From Paracoccaceae bacterium (lineage in GTDB: Bacteria; Pseudomonadota; Alphaproteobacteria; Rhodobacterales; Rhodobacteraceae), in contig CANBRQ010000026.1 in the NCBI GenBank assembly GCA_947371955.1, positions 1 to 32,275 on the forward strand: DNA of 32,275 nt. Direction: 5' to 3'. Below, piece after piece: positions 1 through 10,598 of the stretch; positions within the stretch are counted from its first letter, which is position 1, and every line of letters starts with the position of its first letter. Made by a program: the position numbers and the translations under genes. The notes beneath the pieces were generated by a model. It was not told where the DNA came from and did not search any database. It worked only from the letters and a program-made list of their open reading frames with translations.

Positions 1-118
1 ACCCTGCGAAGCCAGAAGAGGACGCCCGCAAGGGCCAGCCGGATGGTTCAGTTTGGGATCGGGGCAGGATGCCTGATTGGGTCCGCCCCACAACATCGCC
101 TAAGAAAAGGGAACAGAT
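1..118. other. Leader upstream of dnaK
   Basis: No gene is called in these bases. All three plus-strand frames were read: one ends at a stop near 76 and none looks like the end of a recognisable protein. Just before the dnaK start there is an AAAAGGGAA stretch (about 103-112) that can serve as ribosome binding site. I see no convincing heat-shock (sigma-32) promoter, and no grpE or other chaperone gene in this short piece. Confidence 0.4.
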
Positions 119-2026
<1,908 letters not shown>

Positions 2027-2044
2027 CCAGCGCGGAACCGACCG

Positions 2045-2071
2045 TGGGCGGCCCTGTCATGGGGTCGCCCA
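2045..2071 (+). other. Hairpin between dnaK and dnaJ
   Basis: TGGGCG (2045-2050) pairs with CGCCCA (2066-2071), and CCC (2052-2054) can pair with GGG inside it, giving an interrupted stem with a short loop. There is no T-run after it, so it is not a textbook terminator. Such intercistronic hairpins can stabilise the upstream part of a message or reduce read-through, which would give more DnaK than DnaJ; that role is inference. Confidence 0.45.
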
Positions 2072-2098
2072 AACGCGTTCTAGAACAGAGGTCCCGGC

Positions 2099-3247
2099 AT
2101 GCCAAAGCGCGATTACTACGACGTCTTGGGGGCTACCAAAGGCGCTTCGGCGGAGGAGCTGAAGAAAGCCTACCGCACTAAGGCCAAAGAACTGCACCCC
2201 GACCGCAATTCCGACAATCCCGAAGCTGAAGCCCAGTTCAAAGAGGTGAACGAGGCTTATGACGTCCTGAAAGACGCCGACAAGAAAGCCGCCTATGACC
2301 GCTACGGCCATGCCGCCTTCGAAGGCGGGCGCGGCGGTGGCGGTGGCGGCGCAGGCAATGCCGACTTCGCCTCGGCCTTCTCCGACGTGTTCGAGGATCT
2401 CTTCGGCGATTTCATGGGCCGTGGCGGCCAGCCCGGCCAGGGCAACCGCCGTCGCGCCCAGCGCGGGTCAGACCTGCGCTACAACCTGCGCGTCTCCTTG
2501 GAGGAAAGCTTCAAAGGCGTCCAGAAGACCGTCACCGTCCCCTCCTCCATCGCCTGTGACACCTGCCACGGCACCGGGGCCGAAGGCGGGGCAGAGCCTG
2601 TCACTTGCCCGACCTGCTCCGGCATGGGCAAGGTCCGCGCCCAGCAAGGCTTCTTCACGGTCGAACGCACCTGCCCAACCTGCCAAGGCGCAGGCCAGAC
2701 CATCAAGAACCCCTGCAAGATCTGCGCCGGTGCTGGCCGGATCGAGCGGGAACGTTCCCTCTCGGTCAACATCCCCGCCGGTGTTGAAACCGGCACCCGC
2801 ATCCGCCTTGCGGGCGAAGGCGAAGCCGGCATGCGCGGCGGCCCGGCCGGTGACCTGTACATCTTCATCGAAACCCGCGAACACCCGATCTTCCAGCGTG
2901 ATGGAGTCAACCTCTTCTGCCGCGTCCCGGTGTCCTTGATCACGGCGGCGCTGGGTGGAGAGGTCGAAGTCCCCACCATCGACGGCGGCAAGTCCCGTGT
3001 CAAAGTTCCCGCCGGCACGCAAACCGGCAAACAATTGCGCCTGCGCGCCAAGGGGATGCCCGCGCTGCGCGGTGGTGGTGCGGGTGACATGGTGGTTGAA
3101 CTGGCGGTGGAAACCCCGGTCAACCTGTCAAAACGCCAACAAGAACTGCTGCGCGAATTCGAGAAGCTGGAAGCCGAAGACAACAACCCCGAAGGCTCCT
3201 CGTTCTTCGCCAAGGTGAAGGGCTTCTGGGACGGCATGAAGAACTGA
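2099..3247 (+). CDS. dnaJ: Co-chaperone DnaJ (Hsp40)
   Basis: Type I J-protein that delivers clients to DnaK and stimulates its ATPase. The 382-residue protein contains the N-terminal J domain (residues 1-70) with the essential HPD tripeptide at 33-35. Next comes a glycine/phenylalanine-rich linker (about 76-110). Four CxxCxGxG zinc-binding repeats follow, with cysteine pairs at 153/156, 170/173, 192/195 and 206/209, and then the two C-terminal beta domains. AGAGG sits a few bases before the ATG. It follows dnaK directly and is followed by a hairpin array and a terminator, so it is probably the last gene of the dnaKJ transcript. Confidence 0.99.
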   Translation: MPKRDYYDVLGATKGASAEELKKAYRTKAKELHPDRNSDNPEAEAQFKEVNEAYDVLKDADKKAAYDRYGHAAFEGGRGGGGGGAGNADFASAFSDVFEDLFGDFMGRGGQPGQGNRRRAQRGSDLRYNLRVSLEESFKGVQKTVTVPSSIACDTCHGTGAEGGAEPVTCPTCSGMGKVRAQQGFFTVERTCPTCQGAGQTIKNPCKICAGAGRIERERSLSVNIPAGVETGTRIRLAGEGEAGMRGGPAGDLYIFIETREHPIFQRDGVNLFCRVPVSLITAALGGEVEVPTIDGGKSRVKVPAGTQTGKQLRLRAKGMPALRGGGAGDMVVELAVETPVNLSKRQQELLREFEKLEAEDNNPEGSSFFAKVKGFWDGMKN

Positions 3248-3255
3248 CCTGGACC

Positions 3256-3299
3256 ATGGGCCAATGGCCCATCCTGCGTAGGATGGGCAATCTGCCCAT
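3256..3299 (+). repeat. Array of alternating ATGGGC/GCCCAT hairpins after dnaJ
   Basis: Directly after the dnaJ stop codon the hexamer ATGGGC and its complement alternate four times (3256, 3267, 3283, 3294). Three perfect stems result: 8 bp with a one-base centre at 3256-3272, 9 bp with loop GCGT at 3267-3288, and 7 bp with loop ATC at 3283-3299. The middle stem uses sequence from both neighbours, so it competes with the outer two. No U-run follows any of these stems. The arrangement resembles a switchable RNA structure or a transcript-end stabiliser; function is not shown by the sequence. Confidence 0.7.
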
Positions 3300-3308
3300 G
3301 CTCCCCGA

Positions 3309-3339
3309 AAGCCTCCCCCGCAAGGGCGGAGGCTTTTTT
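3309..3339 (+). terminator. Rho-independent terminator of dnaKJ
   Basis: AAGCCTCC (3309-3316) and GGAGGCTT (3328-3335) form a perfect 8 bp GC-rich stem; the loop region can add CCC/GGG pairs. The stem runs into six T residues (3334-3339). It lies about 60 bases downstream of the dnaJ stop and well before radC, so it should end the dnaK-dnaJ transcript. Confidence 0.85.
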
Positions 3340-3558
3340 CTTGCGCCGCCCCTGCACCGCGCGTTGCGTTAATCCGGCCCCCATCGTCCGGCGTGTCGGT
3401 ACAGATGCCATACGGAAAACAGACGCAAACCCGACGGAGATCCGACACCCGCAAACACCGCATTTTGCAGCGTTAACCATGGGAATTCGTTCTGATTCGC
3501 CCCTCTACGGCCAAAGCCGTTAACCGTTCCTTCACCAAGCCCATGGCAGTCTCAACCC
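3340..3558 (+). other. Intergenic region before radC
   Basis: About 220 non-coding bases between the dnaJ terminator and radC. A CGTTAACC motif occurs twice (around 3471 and 3520) and CCCATGGCA occurs twice just before and at the radC start (about 3541 and 3557). I do not recognise a promoter with confidence, although one is expected here because the terminator isolates radC from dnaJ. Confidence 0.4.
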
Positions 3559-4326
3559 ATGGCACAGAATGGCTTTCAGGAATCACTCCTCCCGTTGTTC
3601 CCCACCCCGGGGGATGAGGATGAGGCGCGGGCAAATCCCCTGCCCGCCAAACTGCCGTCCTATATCGCCGACCACCGCAAACGCCTGCGCGACCGCTTCA
3701 TGGAAGGCGGGGCCGCCGCCCTGCCAGACTATGAACTGCTGGAACTCCTCCTCTTCCGCGCCATCCCCCGCATGGATGTCAAACCCCTCGCTCGCCTGCT
3801 GCTCGACACCTTCGGCGACTTCAACCGCGTGATTTCCGCCTCACCGCAACGCTTGGCAATGGTCAAAGGTGTCGGCGAAGCCGTTGTTATTGAACTGAAA
3901 CTGGTCGAAGCCGCCGCAGGCCGCCTGATGCGCGCCAAAGTCATGAACCGCCCCGTCCTGTCCTCCTGGAACGCGCTTCTCGACTATTGCCAGACCGTCA
4001 TGGCACATCGGGAAACGGAACAATTCCGCATCCTGTTCCTTGACCGCAAGAACGTGCTGATCGCGGATGAGGAGCAGGCCAAGGGCACCGTCGATCACGT
4101 GCCCGTCTACCCAAGGGAAGTCGTCAAGCGCGCCCTAGAACTCAACGCCTCAGCCATCATCCTTGTCCACAACCACCCCTCCGGCGACCCGACCCCGTCC
4201 GAGGCTGACATATCGATGACCATCCAAGTGCAAGAGGCCGCGCAAGTCCTTGGAATCATTGTGCATGATCACCTGATCATCGGGAAATCCCGCGAACTCA
4301 GCTTCAAGGCACAAGGGTATTTGTAG
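3559..4326 (+). CDS. radC: RadC-family JAB1/MPN metalloprotein (DUF2466)
   Basis: A 255-residue RadC-type protein. The N-terminal part (about 35-115) contains a helix-hairpin-helix region ([14 protein letters not shown]). The C-terminal JAB/MPN domain has the zinc-binding signature [14 protein letters not shown], with His204, His206 and Asp217. RadC was once thought to be a DNA-repair protein; that role is no longer well supported and the true substrate is unknown. The ATG at 3559 has no clear ribosome binding site. Its last 23 bases overlap the 3' end of the convergent gene that follows. An extra proline-rich N-terminal segment of about 30 residues precedes the conserved region. Confidence 0.93.
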   Translation: MAQNGFQESLLPLFPTPGDEDEARANPLPAKLPSYIADHRKRLRDRFMEGGAAALPDYELLELLLFRAIPRMDVKPLARLLLDTFGDFNRVISASPQRLAMVKGVGEAVVIELKLVEAAAGRLMRAKVMNRPVLSSWNALLDYCQTVMAHRETEQFRILFLDRKNVLIADEEQAKGTVDHVPVYPREVVKRALELNASAIILVHNHPSGDPTPSEADISMTIQVQEAAQVLGIIVHDHLIIGKSRELSFKAQGYL

Positions 4327-5815
4327 GCCTGTCCACCGCGAAAGTCGGCTTCAGCCAGACCTCCACCCGCCGGTTCAGCCGCCGCCCCGCAGGCACCGCA
4401 TCACAGGCAATCGGCAGCGCCGCGCCAAAGGCGGCAACGCCGGGCAAAAGCGCCTCCGGCATCCCCGGCACAATGGCTTTCAGCGCCGCCAGCACCGCAT
4501 CCGCCCGCCCCTGCGCTAGGTCCATCGTTGCCCCGGCATCGCCCTGACCATCCGAAAAACCGGCCAACATCAAGGCTTTACCCTTGAACATCCCAGCCTC
4601 CAGCATCTGCGCCAGATCAGCGAGATTGGCCTGACTGCCCGCATCCAGCGTGTTGGTCCCATCGTCAAACCGGAAGGTCAGTGACAGCCGGTCCGCCCCA
4701 TCCATTACCCCCACCAAGCGCTGCAAATCCTCCAGTGAGGTGGCCTTCCCCGCCCCCTTGATCGCGTTGATCAACCGCAAGCCATCCGCCGTCATCGGCT
4801 GGCGCTCCACACTCCGGTCAATATACCCCGCCCCTGCGACAGCCGCCTGCGCCTCGGGCGTTGACAAAAAATCCAGCAATTCCCGTGCTATAAGCGGCAA
4901 CCGATGCCGCGGCGTCAGGAAGAACACCGGCAGCGTCAAGGGATAATCCGCCGCCTTCACCGCCAGCCGAGACGGCAGCAGCGGAAACCCGCAACTGTCC
5001 GTCAAGGGCAGCAACTTCGCCGCCCCGGTCACAGACCGTCCCGTCACCGCAATCGCCCAAGGGTCCTTGGCCACCGCCGCCGCCAATTCCGCCAAGGTCT
5101 CATGCGGCACGGTCACCGCCGGGTCTTTGCCCAACCGTGCTCGCAAGGCCCGCGCCACATCGCTATCCACCGCCAAACCGTGCAGAATCAAGGGCATATC
5201 CGGCCCGCCGACCTCGCTCCAGTTCGTCACCTCTCCTGAAAGAACCCGTGCAAGATCGATGGTAGAAATCGCCGGCATCGGGTTATCGCGCGCCACGATC
5301 GGCACCATCGCGTCCAGTGCCACCGATTGCGCGCCCAGATCCGGCTCCACCGCCGAGGCAAAAGCCAGGGTCGCCCCGCCCGACAGCAGGGCATCATGCG
5401 CCGTCTTGGGGCTGGAGGCGGTGAAAGACACCTCCGCCAAAGTCTCACCCGAGACCGGATCGGCCAGAACCGTGGGCTGGCCCGGCGTCAGGGTCAGCCC
5501 CTTGGCCTTGGCAAAAGCCACCAGCAGCGGCGGCAACAGCTTGGCCCCGGCATCCGAAGCCCCGGTGATCGTGATCAGCGCTTTGGGTGCAATCAGATCC
5601 GGGCACGCCGGGCCGTCACAGACCACCCCCTGCCCGTCAATCGTCAGCGGCCCGTAAGCCGATGAAATCCTGAAGAATTCGCCATCGTAGCCGGTCAGTG
5701 TCCCCGAAATCGACAAAGCGCCATCGCGTGAGGTCAGGGTGATATCCTGCGCCACCGCCAATCCGGGAAACACAAACGCGGCGAAAACCGCCGCGCGCCA
5801 CGCCTTAAATGCCAT
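4304..5815 (-). CDS. Periplasmic PstS-like substrate-binding protein fused to OmpA domain
   Basis: A 503-residue exported protein. The start is placed at the ATG at 5815, giving a typical signal peptide ([23 protein letters not shown]); a longer frame upstream lacks one. The middle (about 80-330) resembles PstS/type II periplasmic binding domains (for example the stretch [20 protein letters not shown]). The C-terminal 130 residues are OmpA-like, including [28 protein letters not shown] and [12 protein letters not shown], the pattern that binds peptidoglycan. The likely role is a ligand-binding protein held at the cell wall. No phosphate transporter genes are adjacent, so phosphate as ligand is not established. 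It lies 14 bases after the upstream gene and is probably cotranscribed with it. Confidence 0.8.
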   Translation of the reverse strand: MAFKAWRAAVFAAFVFPGLAVAQDITLTSRDGALSISGTLTGYDGEFFRISSAYGPLTIDGQGVVCDGPACPDLIAPKALITITGASDAGAKLLPPLLVAFAKAKGLTLTPGQPTVLADPVSGETLAEVSFTASSPKTAHDALLSGGATLAFASAVEPDLGAQSVALDAMVPIVARDNPMPAISTIDLARVLSGEVTNWSEVGGPDMPLILHGLAVDSDVARALRARLGKDPAVTVPHETLAELAAAVAKDPWAIAVTGRSVTGAAKLLPLTDSCGFPLLPSRLAVKAADYPLTLPVFFLTPRHRLPLIARELLDFLSTPEAQAAVAGAGYIDRSVERQPMTADGLRLINAIKGAGKATSLEDLQRLVGVMDGADRLSLTFRFDDGTNTLDAGSQANLADLAQMLEAGMFKGKALMLAGFSDGQGDAGATMDLAQGRADAVLAALKAIVPGMPEALLPGVAAFGAALPIACDAVPAGRRLNRRVEVWLKPTFAVDRPTNTLVP

Positions 5816-5829
5816 CGAACCCGCCGTTC

Positions 5830-6771
5830 CTACTTGGTGGCAAGTTTCATGTCTGGCGCGAGATTCTTCAACACCAGAAAATCGCCCACCGCAGAACAAT
5901 CGGGCATGGCCAGCGTCAGATCAACCACCTTGGCGCTGCCCTCCATGCTGCTGATCGTCTGTCCCAGCATTTCCTGCGCACAATTGGCAGCGGTCACCGG
6001 GGCTTCGACCACCACCTCTGCTAGGCCTTCGGCGGGGAAGGTGTAAATCTGCGCCATAAGGGGGCTGTCGACGCTCATCTCACCCAGTGCCATCAGCGAG
6101 CTTCCTGTCGCCGTCGGCCCCGGCTGGGCCGCCGAGACATCGCCCGGCTGGCCGAAATCTGCGCCATTTTCAAAGCCATGCAGCACGAAGCCATCAAGCC
6201 CCAGCCATTGCACGGCAAAACGGCGGACGGTGGCAAGGTCAGGGACCGGATGCACGGCCGAAACATTGCGGCCATCGGCGAATCGAATCTCGAACTGTCC
6301 GGCCTGATCCAGCGCCGGAATGGCCAACGTCAGACGGCCGTTGGCACCCACGCGCTGCGTCACTGTCAGCCCGCCATGCGCCAGAACCACCCGCGCGCCG
6401 CTGTCGCAGGGCGCGCGCAGCGTCAGCGCAACTGTGGCACCCGGCTCGGTTGAGGCGGTCAGCACCGGCGTGCAATCGCGTGCGAGTGCGCTGTCCGTGG
6501 CAGGGGCAACGGGCGGGGTTAAGAAAATATGCTGTTCTGGCAAAGGCTTGACAGGAACATTTGTCGTGGCCTTCACTCCGGGATCGTCTGGCGAGGCGGA
6601 CAGCACCACGATCTTGGTCGGCAAGCTCACCGCAGCCGCCATGGGCGTGGCTTTGCGCGCCGCGAGGGTTTGCGCCAAATGGCCTGCCGCAAGAGCAATC
6701 GCCAGAACTGCCAATAACCGGCCGATCCTGCGGACTGGGCTTGTCGAAAGTGTTGACCAGAGGGATGCCAT
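5830..6771 (-). CDS. Membrane-anchored periplasmic protein of unknown function
   Basis: A 313-residue protein with one N-terminal hydrophobic segment (about residues 18-35, RLLAVLAIALAAGHLAQ) that should anchor it in, or export it through, the inner membrane. The rest reads as a beta-rich periplasmic domain with regions such as SGARVVLAHGGLTVTQRVG, typical of small Ig-like or carboxypeptidase-regulatory folds. Cysteines (CTPVL, APCDS, ANCAQ, PDCSA) could form two disulfides. An AAAGG stretch lies before the ATG. It is the first gene of a pair with the OmpA-fusion binding protein, so a joint envelope role is plausible. I do not recognise a named family. Confidence 0.75.
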   Translation of the reverse strand: MASLWSTLSTSPVRRIGRLLAVLAIALAAGHLAQTLAARKATPMAAAVSLPTKIVVLSASPDDPGVKATTNVPVKPLPEQHIFLTPPVAPATDSALARDCTPVLTASTEPGATVALTLRAPCDSGARVVLAHGGLTVTQRVGANGRLTLAIPALDQAGQFEIRFADGRNVSAVHPVPDLATVRRFAVQWLGLDGFVLHGFENGADFGQPGDVSAAQPGPTATGSSLMALGEMSVDSPLMAQIYTFPAEGLAEVVVEAPVTAANCAQEMLGQTISSMEGSAKVVDLTLAMPDCSAVGDFLVLKNLAPDMKLATK

Positions 6772-6970
6772 GGCGCCTTTCCATCAGCTTACCCCTATGT
6801 GATCGGACTCAAACCGGGCTCTGTCGCGGCTCAAACAGGGAAAACCCAAGGCAATTCTTCGGAATTGAGGCAAACTGCCACATTTGCGGCCCGAATTTGC
6901 CCGGCGAGGAGCGGTTTACCATCCGCCGCATCGCCGCTAGGGTGCCCTCCCACACAGACGGAACGCGCAG
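6772..6970. other. Divergent intergenic region with TTCG-capped hairpin
   Basis: About 200 bases separate two divergently oriented genes, so promoters for both directions are expected; none is obvious by eye. CAATTC (6852-6857) and GAATTG (6862-6867) form a perfect 6 bp stem closed by the very stable tetraloop TTCG. Confidence 0.4.
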
Positions 6971-8401
6971 ATGGCCTCCAGAACCACCCTCAACGCCAAG
7001 AACCTGGAGACGCTGGGGGCCGCCGCCCTGGCAGATCTGTTGATCGAGGTCAGCAGCGGCAATGCCGCCGCCAAGCGCCGTCTGCGGTTGGCGCTGGCCG
7101 GCGGGCAAGGTCCGAAAGAGGCGGCGGCAGAGGTGCGCAAGCGCCTGATAACCCTGGCAAAGTCGCGCGCCCGGGTCGGCTGGCGGCAGCGCAAGACCCT
7201 GACCGATGACCTGACCGCACAGCGCCGCGCCATTCTGGACCAGATCGCCCCCAACGACGCGGTCGAGGCCTTTGACCTCGCCTGGCAGTTCCTGTCGCTG
7301 GCCAACGGCATCTTCGACCGCTGCGAAGACAGCAGCGGCGCCCTGATGACCCTGTTCCGCGAGACCGTGGCCCAGCTTGCCCCCCTTGCCGAGGCCGTCG
7401 AAATCCCGCCAGACCGTTTGGCCGACCGGATTCTGGATGCCCTTCTGGCCAACGGCTACGGCCAATATGACGACCTCATCGCCAACCTGACGCAATCCTT
7501 GGGGGCAGAGGGTCTGGCCCACCTCAAGGCCTTGGTGCAGTCCATGGCCGACCGGGTGGAGCCTGTCCCGCCAAGGTCCGAATGGCAGAAGGTCGGCGTC
7601 GGTCTGGGCGGCACCGTCTATGCCCACCAGCTGGAGGAGCGACACCGCCGCCGCGTCATCGACAAGGCGCTGAAAGACATCGCAGATGCGACCGGCGACG
7701 TTGATGCCTTCATCGCCGGCTACGCCCCGCTGGCCCGCAAGCTGCCCGTTGTCGCCACCGAAATCGCCACCCGCCTCTTGTCCGCCGGCCGCGCTGCCGA
7801 GGCGCTGGAGGCGCTGGACGCTGCCAGTCTGGACGCCCGCCCCTCCGATGACTGGCAAGACGCCCGCCTTGCCGCACTGGAGGCGCTGAACCGCCCGGAA
7901 GAGGCGCAAGCCTTTCGCTGGCAAAGCTTTTCCCGCGCGCTGGCCATCCCACCGCTGCGGGCCTACCTCAAACGCCTGCCCGACTTTGACGATGTCGAGG
8001 CCGAAGAGCGCGCCATGGCCCATGCCCTGGCCTACCCCAACACGACGCTGGCCCTGTGGTTCCTGACCCAATGGCCCGCGCTGTCCCATGCCGCCACCCT
8101 CGTCCAGACCCGGGGTGAGGAGCTTGACGGCGACCACTATGAGATCCTCGCCCCCGCGGCAGAGGCTTTGGCCGACAGATATCCCCTCTCCGCCGTTCTG
8201 GTGCTGCGCTGTCTGATCGATTTCACGTTGGCGAAAGGCCGCGCCAGCCGCTATGCCCACGCCGCCCGCCACCTTGCCGAATGCGCTCGGCTGGACACGA
8301 TGATCGGGGACTATGGCGAGGCTCTGCCGCACACGACCTATCTCGCCCATCTTCACCGCGAGCATCCAAGGAAAACCTCGTTCTGGGCCGAGGTCGTCTA
8401 G
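6971..8401 (+). CDS. DUF6880 family protein
   Basis: A 476-residue cytosolic protein with the opening pattern typical of a conserved alphaproteobacterial family (TTLNAKNLETLG, then AAKRRLRLALAG, then VRKRLITLAKSR). It is almost wholly alpha-helical by appearance, with repeated short helices rich in Ala and Leu like tetratricopeptide or HEAT-type solenoids, including AEALEALDAASLDARPSDDW. No catalytic motif, signal peptide or membrane segment is visible. Function is unknown. It stands alone, and its stop codon overlaps that of the convergent FAD oxidoreductase within a CTAG. A long antisense frame across the same region is low-complexity and rejected. Confidence 0.8.
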   Translation: MASRTTLNAKNLETLGAAALADLLIEVSSGNAAAKRRLRLALAGGQGPKEAAAEVRKRLITLAKSRARVGWRQRKTLTDDLTAQRRAILDQIAPNDAVEAFDLAWQFLSLANGIFDRCEDSSGALMTLFRETVAQLAPLAEAVEIPPDRLADRILDALLANGYGQYDDLIANLTQSLGAEGLAHLKALVQSMADRVEPVPPRSEWQKVGVGLGGTVYAHQLEERHRRRVIDKALKDIADATGDVDAFIAGYAPLARKLPVVATEIATRLLSAGRAAEALEALDAASLDARPSDDWQDARLAALEALNRPEEAQAFRWQSFSRALAIPPLRAYLKRLPDFDDVEAEERAMAHALAYPNTTLALWFLTQWPALSHAATLVQTRGEELDGDHYEILAPAAEALADRYPLSAVLVLRCLIDFTLAKGRASRYAHAARHLAECARLDTMIGDYGEALPHTTYLAHLHREHPRKTSFWAEVV

Positions 8402-9672
8402 CGGCTTTCCAACCGGTCGCGGATCATGCTGATCGGCAGCAGCACATTCGGCGCCATCCGTGACAGCGCATGGAACGGCAGTTCCTCGGCCTTGCGCAGT
8501 GGAATGGCCAAGTCTGCCAAGGGCTTGCCCAAGGCCCAGTCCGCCAGTTCGCGCCCCATCGCCGTCGTCAGGGCAATCCCTCGCCCGTTGCAGGCAAAGC
8601 CAGCCACCAGCCCCGGCGCCAGTTCCACCAGCCGGGGCAGAAAGTCCGGCATGACCGAGGCCATGCCAGACCAGGCAAATTCCAACGGCGGCAGGTCAGG
8701 CAGGCTCAGAAACTGCGCCAGACGCCGGTGAATAACCCGCGGCACCCGCGCCCCGGCCCCCAAAGACAGGATATGCATCCCCCCGCTGATCAACCGGTTC
8801 TGCGCATCAAAGCGGAAGGTGAACAGGTTGCGCCGCGTGTCCGAAACCGCCTGCCCGCCCGGCAGCAAGCGGCTGCGCACCGCCAAGGGCAAGGGCCGGG
8901 TTGCCACCTGAAACACCCTGAGCGGAAAGAAGCTCCGCGCCAGCCCGGGCCAAAGCGCCCCCACATAGGCATTCGTCGCCATCACCACCTTCGGCGCGCG
9001 CACCTGTCCGGCTAAGGTCCGCGCCACCCAGTCTGCGCCAACCTTCTCCAGCCCCAGCACCGGCGAGCCTTCAAACACCCGCACCCCCGCCGCCGCTCCA
9101 GCCCGTGCCAATCCCCGCGCATAGCCCACCGGATTGATCACCCCGCCCGAACGGTCGATCCACCCGCCGCGCCAGCCCTCGACACCCGTCAGCAGCGTAA
9201 CCCCTTGGGCGTCCAGCAATTCCACCGGCCGCCCCAAGTCCCCCCACTGGCGCACCCGCTCTTTTGCCTTGGCGAAAGCCGCAATTGAATGCGAGGGTTG
9301 TATCCAGCCAACCTGCGCCGCATCGCACGACATCCCATGCCGCTGGATCAGGTCAAACACCAGATCGCCGCTGCCGGCGGCCATCCGGATCAGCGGTTCC
9401 GCCCGCTCGCCCAGCAGCGCACGGATCCCATCCGGATCAACCTTGGCAAAGTTCGGCACGACAAACCCCGCATTGCGGCCCGAGGCGCCATGAGCGATCC
9501 GCTCGGCCTCCAGCAGCACCACCGATTGTCCCGCCTCCGCCGCGTGCAGCGCCGTCGAAAGCCCGGCAAAACCGCCGCCGATCACCAGAAGATCGGCCTC
9601 TTCGGCCCCTTTCAGCGCCGGAAAGCCGGCCACAGGTGCCGCGGTCGCGTGCCAAAGTGTGCGCGGAGTCAT
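8398..9672 (-). CDS. FAD-dependent D-amino-acid/amine oxidoreductase (DAO family)
   Basis: A 424-residue flavoprotein of the DAO/GlyOx family, the group that includes gamma-glutamylputrescine oxidase PuuB and D-amino acid dehydrogenases, which oxidise C-N bonds of amines or amino acids. The N-terminal dinucleotide-binding motif is ADLLVIGGGFAGLSTALHAAE (Gly-x-Gly-x-x-Gly near residues 32-38) and is followed by LLEAERIAHGASGRNAGF, a typical FAD-contact stretch. The C-terminal FAD motif is GLVAGFACNGRGIALTTAMG. The start at 9672 overlaps the stop of the livM-type gene by four bases; a much longer upstream extension in the same frame runs through livM and is not real. As last gene of the transporter operon it probably acts on the imported compound. 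Substrate unknown. Confidence 0.85.
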   Translation of the reverse strand: MTPRTLWHATAAPVAGFPALKGAEEADLLVIGGGFAGLSTALHAAEAGQSVVLLEAERIAHGASGRNAGFVVPNFAKVDPDGIRALLGERAEPLIRMAAGSGDLVFDLIQRHGMSCDAAQVGWIQPSHSIAAFAKAKERVRQWGDLGRPVELLDAQGVTLLTGVEGWRGGWIDRSGGVINPVGYARGLARAGAAAGVRVFEGSPVLGLEKVGADWVARTLAGQVRAPKVVMATNAYVGALWPGLARSFFPLRVFQVATRPLPLAVRSRLLPGGQAVSDTRRNLFTFRFDAQNRLISGGMHILSLGAGARVPRVIHRRLAQFLSLPDLPPLEFAWSGMASVMPDFLPRLVELAPGLVAGFACNGRGIALTTAMGRELADWALGKPLADLAIPLRKAEELPFHALSRMAPNVLLPISMIRDRLESR

Positions 9673-10598
9673 TGCCGCCGCCTTGGCCCGAAGAACCCCT
9701 GTGGCCGCCACAACAGGATCAGGCACAGCATCACCCCAATCGCCACGATCTGCAGCGAAGCCGCCCGCGCCTGCCAATCCTGCGGCACCAGTGAGGCCGT
9801 CACGGTCCCAGACCCCACCCAGATCGCCCAGACCACAATCGAGCCCAGCAGCGCCCCCCGGTTCGACCCCGACCCGCCCACCATCAGCATCGCCCAGACC
9901 TGAAACGTCAGCGTCGGCAGATAGTTGTCTGGCGCGATGAACCCGATGAAATGCGCCTGCACCGCGCCCGCCAGTCCCATCACCGCACCGCCGACCGCAA
10001 AGGCCTGAATCCGGTAGCTTTGCGCGCTTTTGCCCAAGGCAATCGCCGCCCGCTCGTCCTCTCGCAATGCCCGCAGCACCCGCCCCCAAGGGCTGCGCGA
10101 CAGCCGCTCCAGCGCCAGATAGGCCGCCAAAGTCACCACCGCGATGACCCCAAGGTTGGCAAAGTTGAACAGCACCGCCTGATCCTGCACCGATGCAAAA
10201 GGCCTTGGGATAAACGCCACCCCAAACGGCCCCCCCGTCAACCCTTGCGCGTTCAACGCCACCAGTTGCACCACAACCGCCACGCCAAAGGTCGTGATCG
10301 CCAGATAATCCGCCTTCAACCGCAGCGTCGCATAGCCCGTAAACGCCGCAGCCCCCGCCGTGATCAGCGCCGCCGCCAGCCATCCCGCCACAATCGGCCA
10401 GCCAAACCCGCCAATCCGGTCCGGCGTATCCGGCGAGGTCAGGATGGCCGAACTATAAGCCCCAATCGCCACGAACCCCGCAATCCCCACGTTGAACAGT
10501 CCCGTCAGCCCCCATTGCAGGTTCAGCCCCAGCGCAATCAGCCCGAAAATCAACGCGGTAGACAGAAAGAACGCGCCATAGCCCAGAAGGTCGATCAT
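9669..10598 (-). CDS. Branched-chain-amino-acid-type ABC transporter permease (LivM-like)
   Basis: Inner-membrane permease of the HAAT (hydrophobic amino acid uptake) class, 309 residues with about 8-10 hydrophobic segments. It starts MIDLLGYGAFFLSTALIFGLIALGL, and the conserved LNLQWGLTGLFNVGIAGFVAIGAYSSA stretch is a LivM hallmark. The region WGRVLRALREDERAAIALGKS is the cytoplasmic loop that contacts the ATPase. The ATG at 10598 overlaps the livH-type stop (ATGA); a longer upstream reading is less likely. The substrate cannot be deduced from the permease; many such systems carry compounds other than branched-chain amino acids. Confidence 0.9.
   Translation of the reverse strand: MIDLLGYGAFFLSTALIFGLIALGLNLQWGLTGLFNVGIAGFVAIGAYSSAILTSPDTPDRIGGFGWPIVAGWLAAALITAGAAAFTGYATLRLKADYLAITTFGVAVVVQLVALNAQGLTGGPFGVAFIPRPFASVQDQAVLFNFANLGVIAVVTLAAYLALERLSRSPWGRVLRALREDERAAIALGKSAQSYRIQAFAVGGAVMGLAGAVQAHFIGFIAPDNYLPTLTFQVWAMLMVGGSGSNRGALLGSIVVWAIWVGSGTVTASLVPQDWQARAASLQIVAIGVMLCLILLWRPQGFFGPRRRQ

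Noticed and set aside
6809-8365. 518-codon minus-strand frame opposite the DUF6880 gene
   Set aside because: Rich in Gly and Gln without motifs; the plus-strand protein has the conserved opening of a known family.
9673-10383. 237-residue N-terminal extension of the FAD oxidoreductase
   Set aside because: It is a Gly/Ala-rich reading of livM in another frame on the same strand; the flavoprotein's natural start MTPRTLWHAT at 9672 fits the operon's ATGA overlap pattern.
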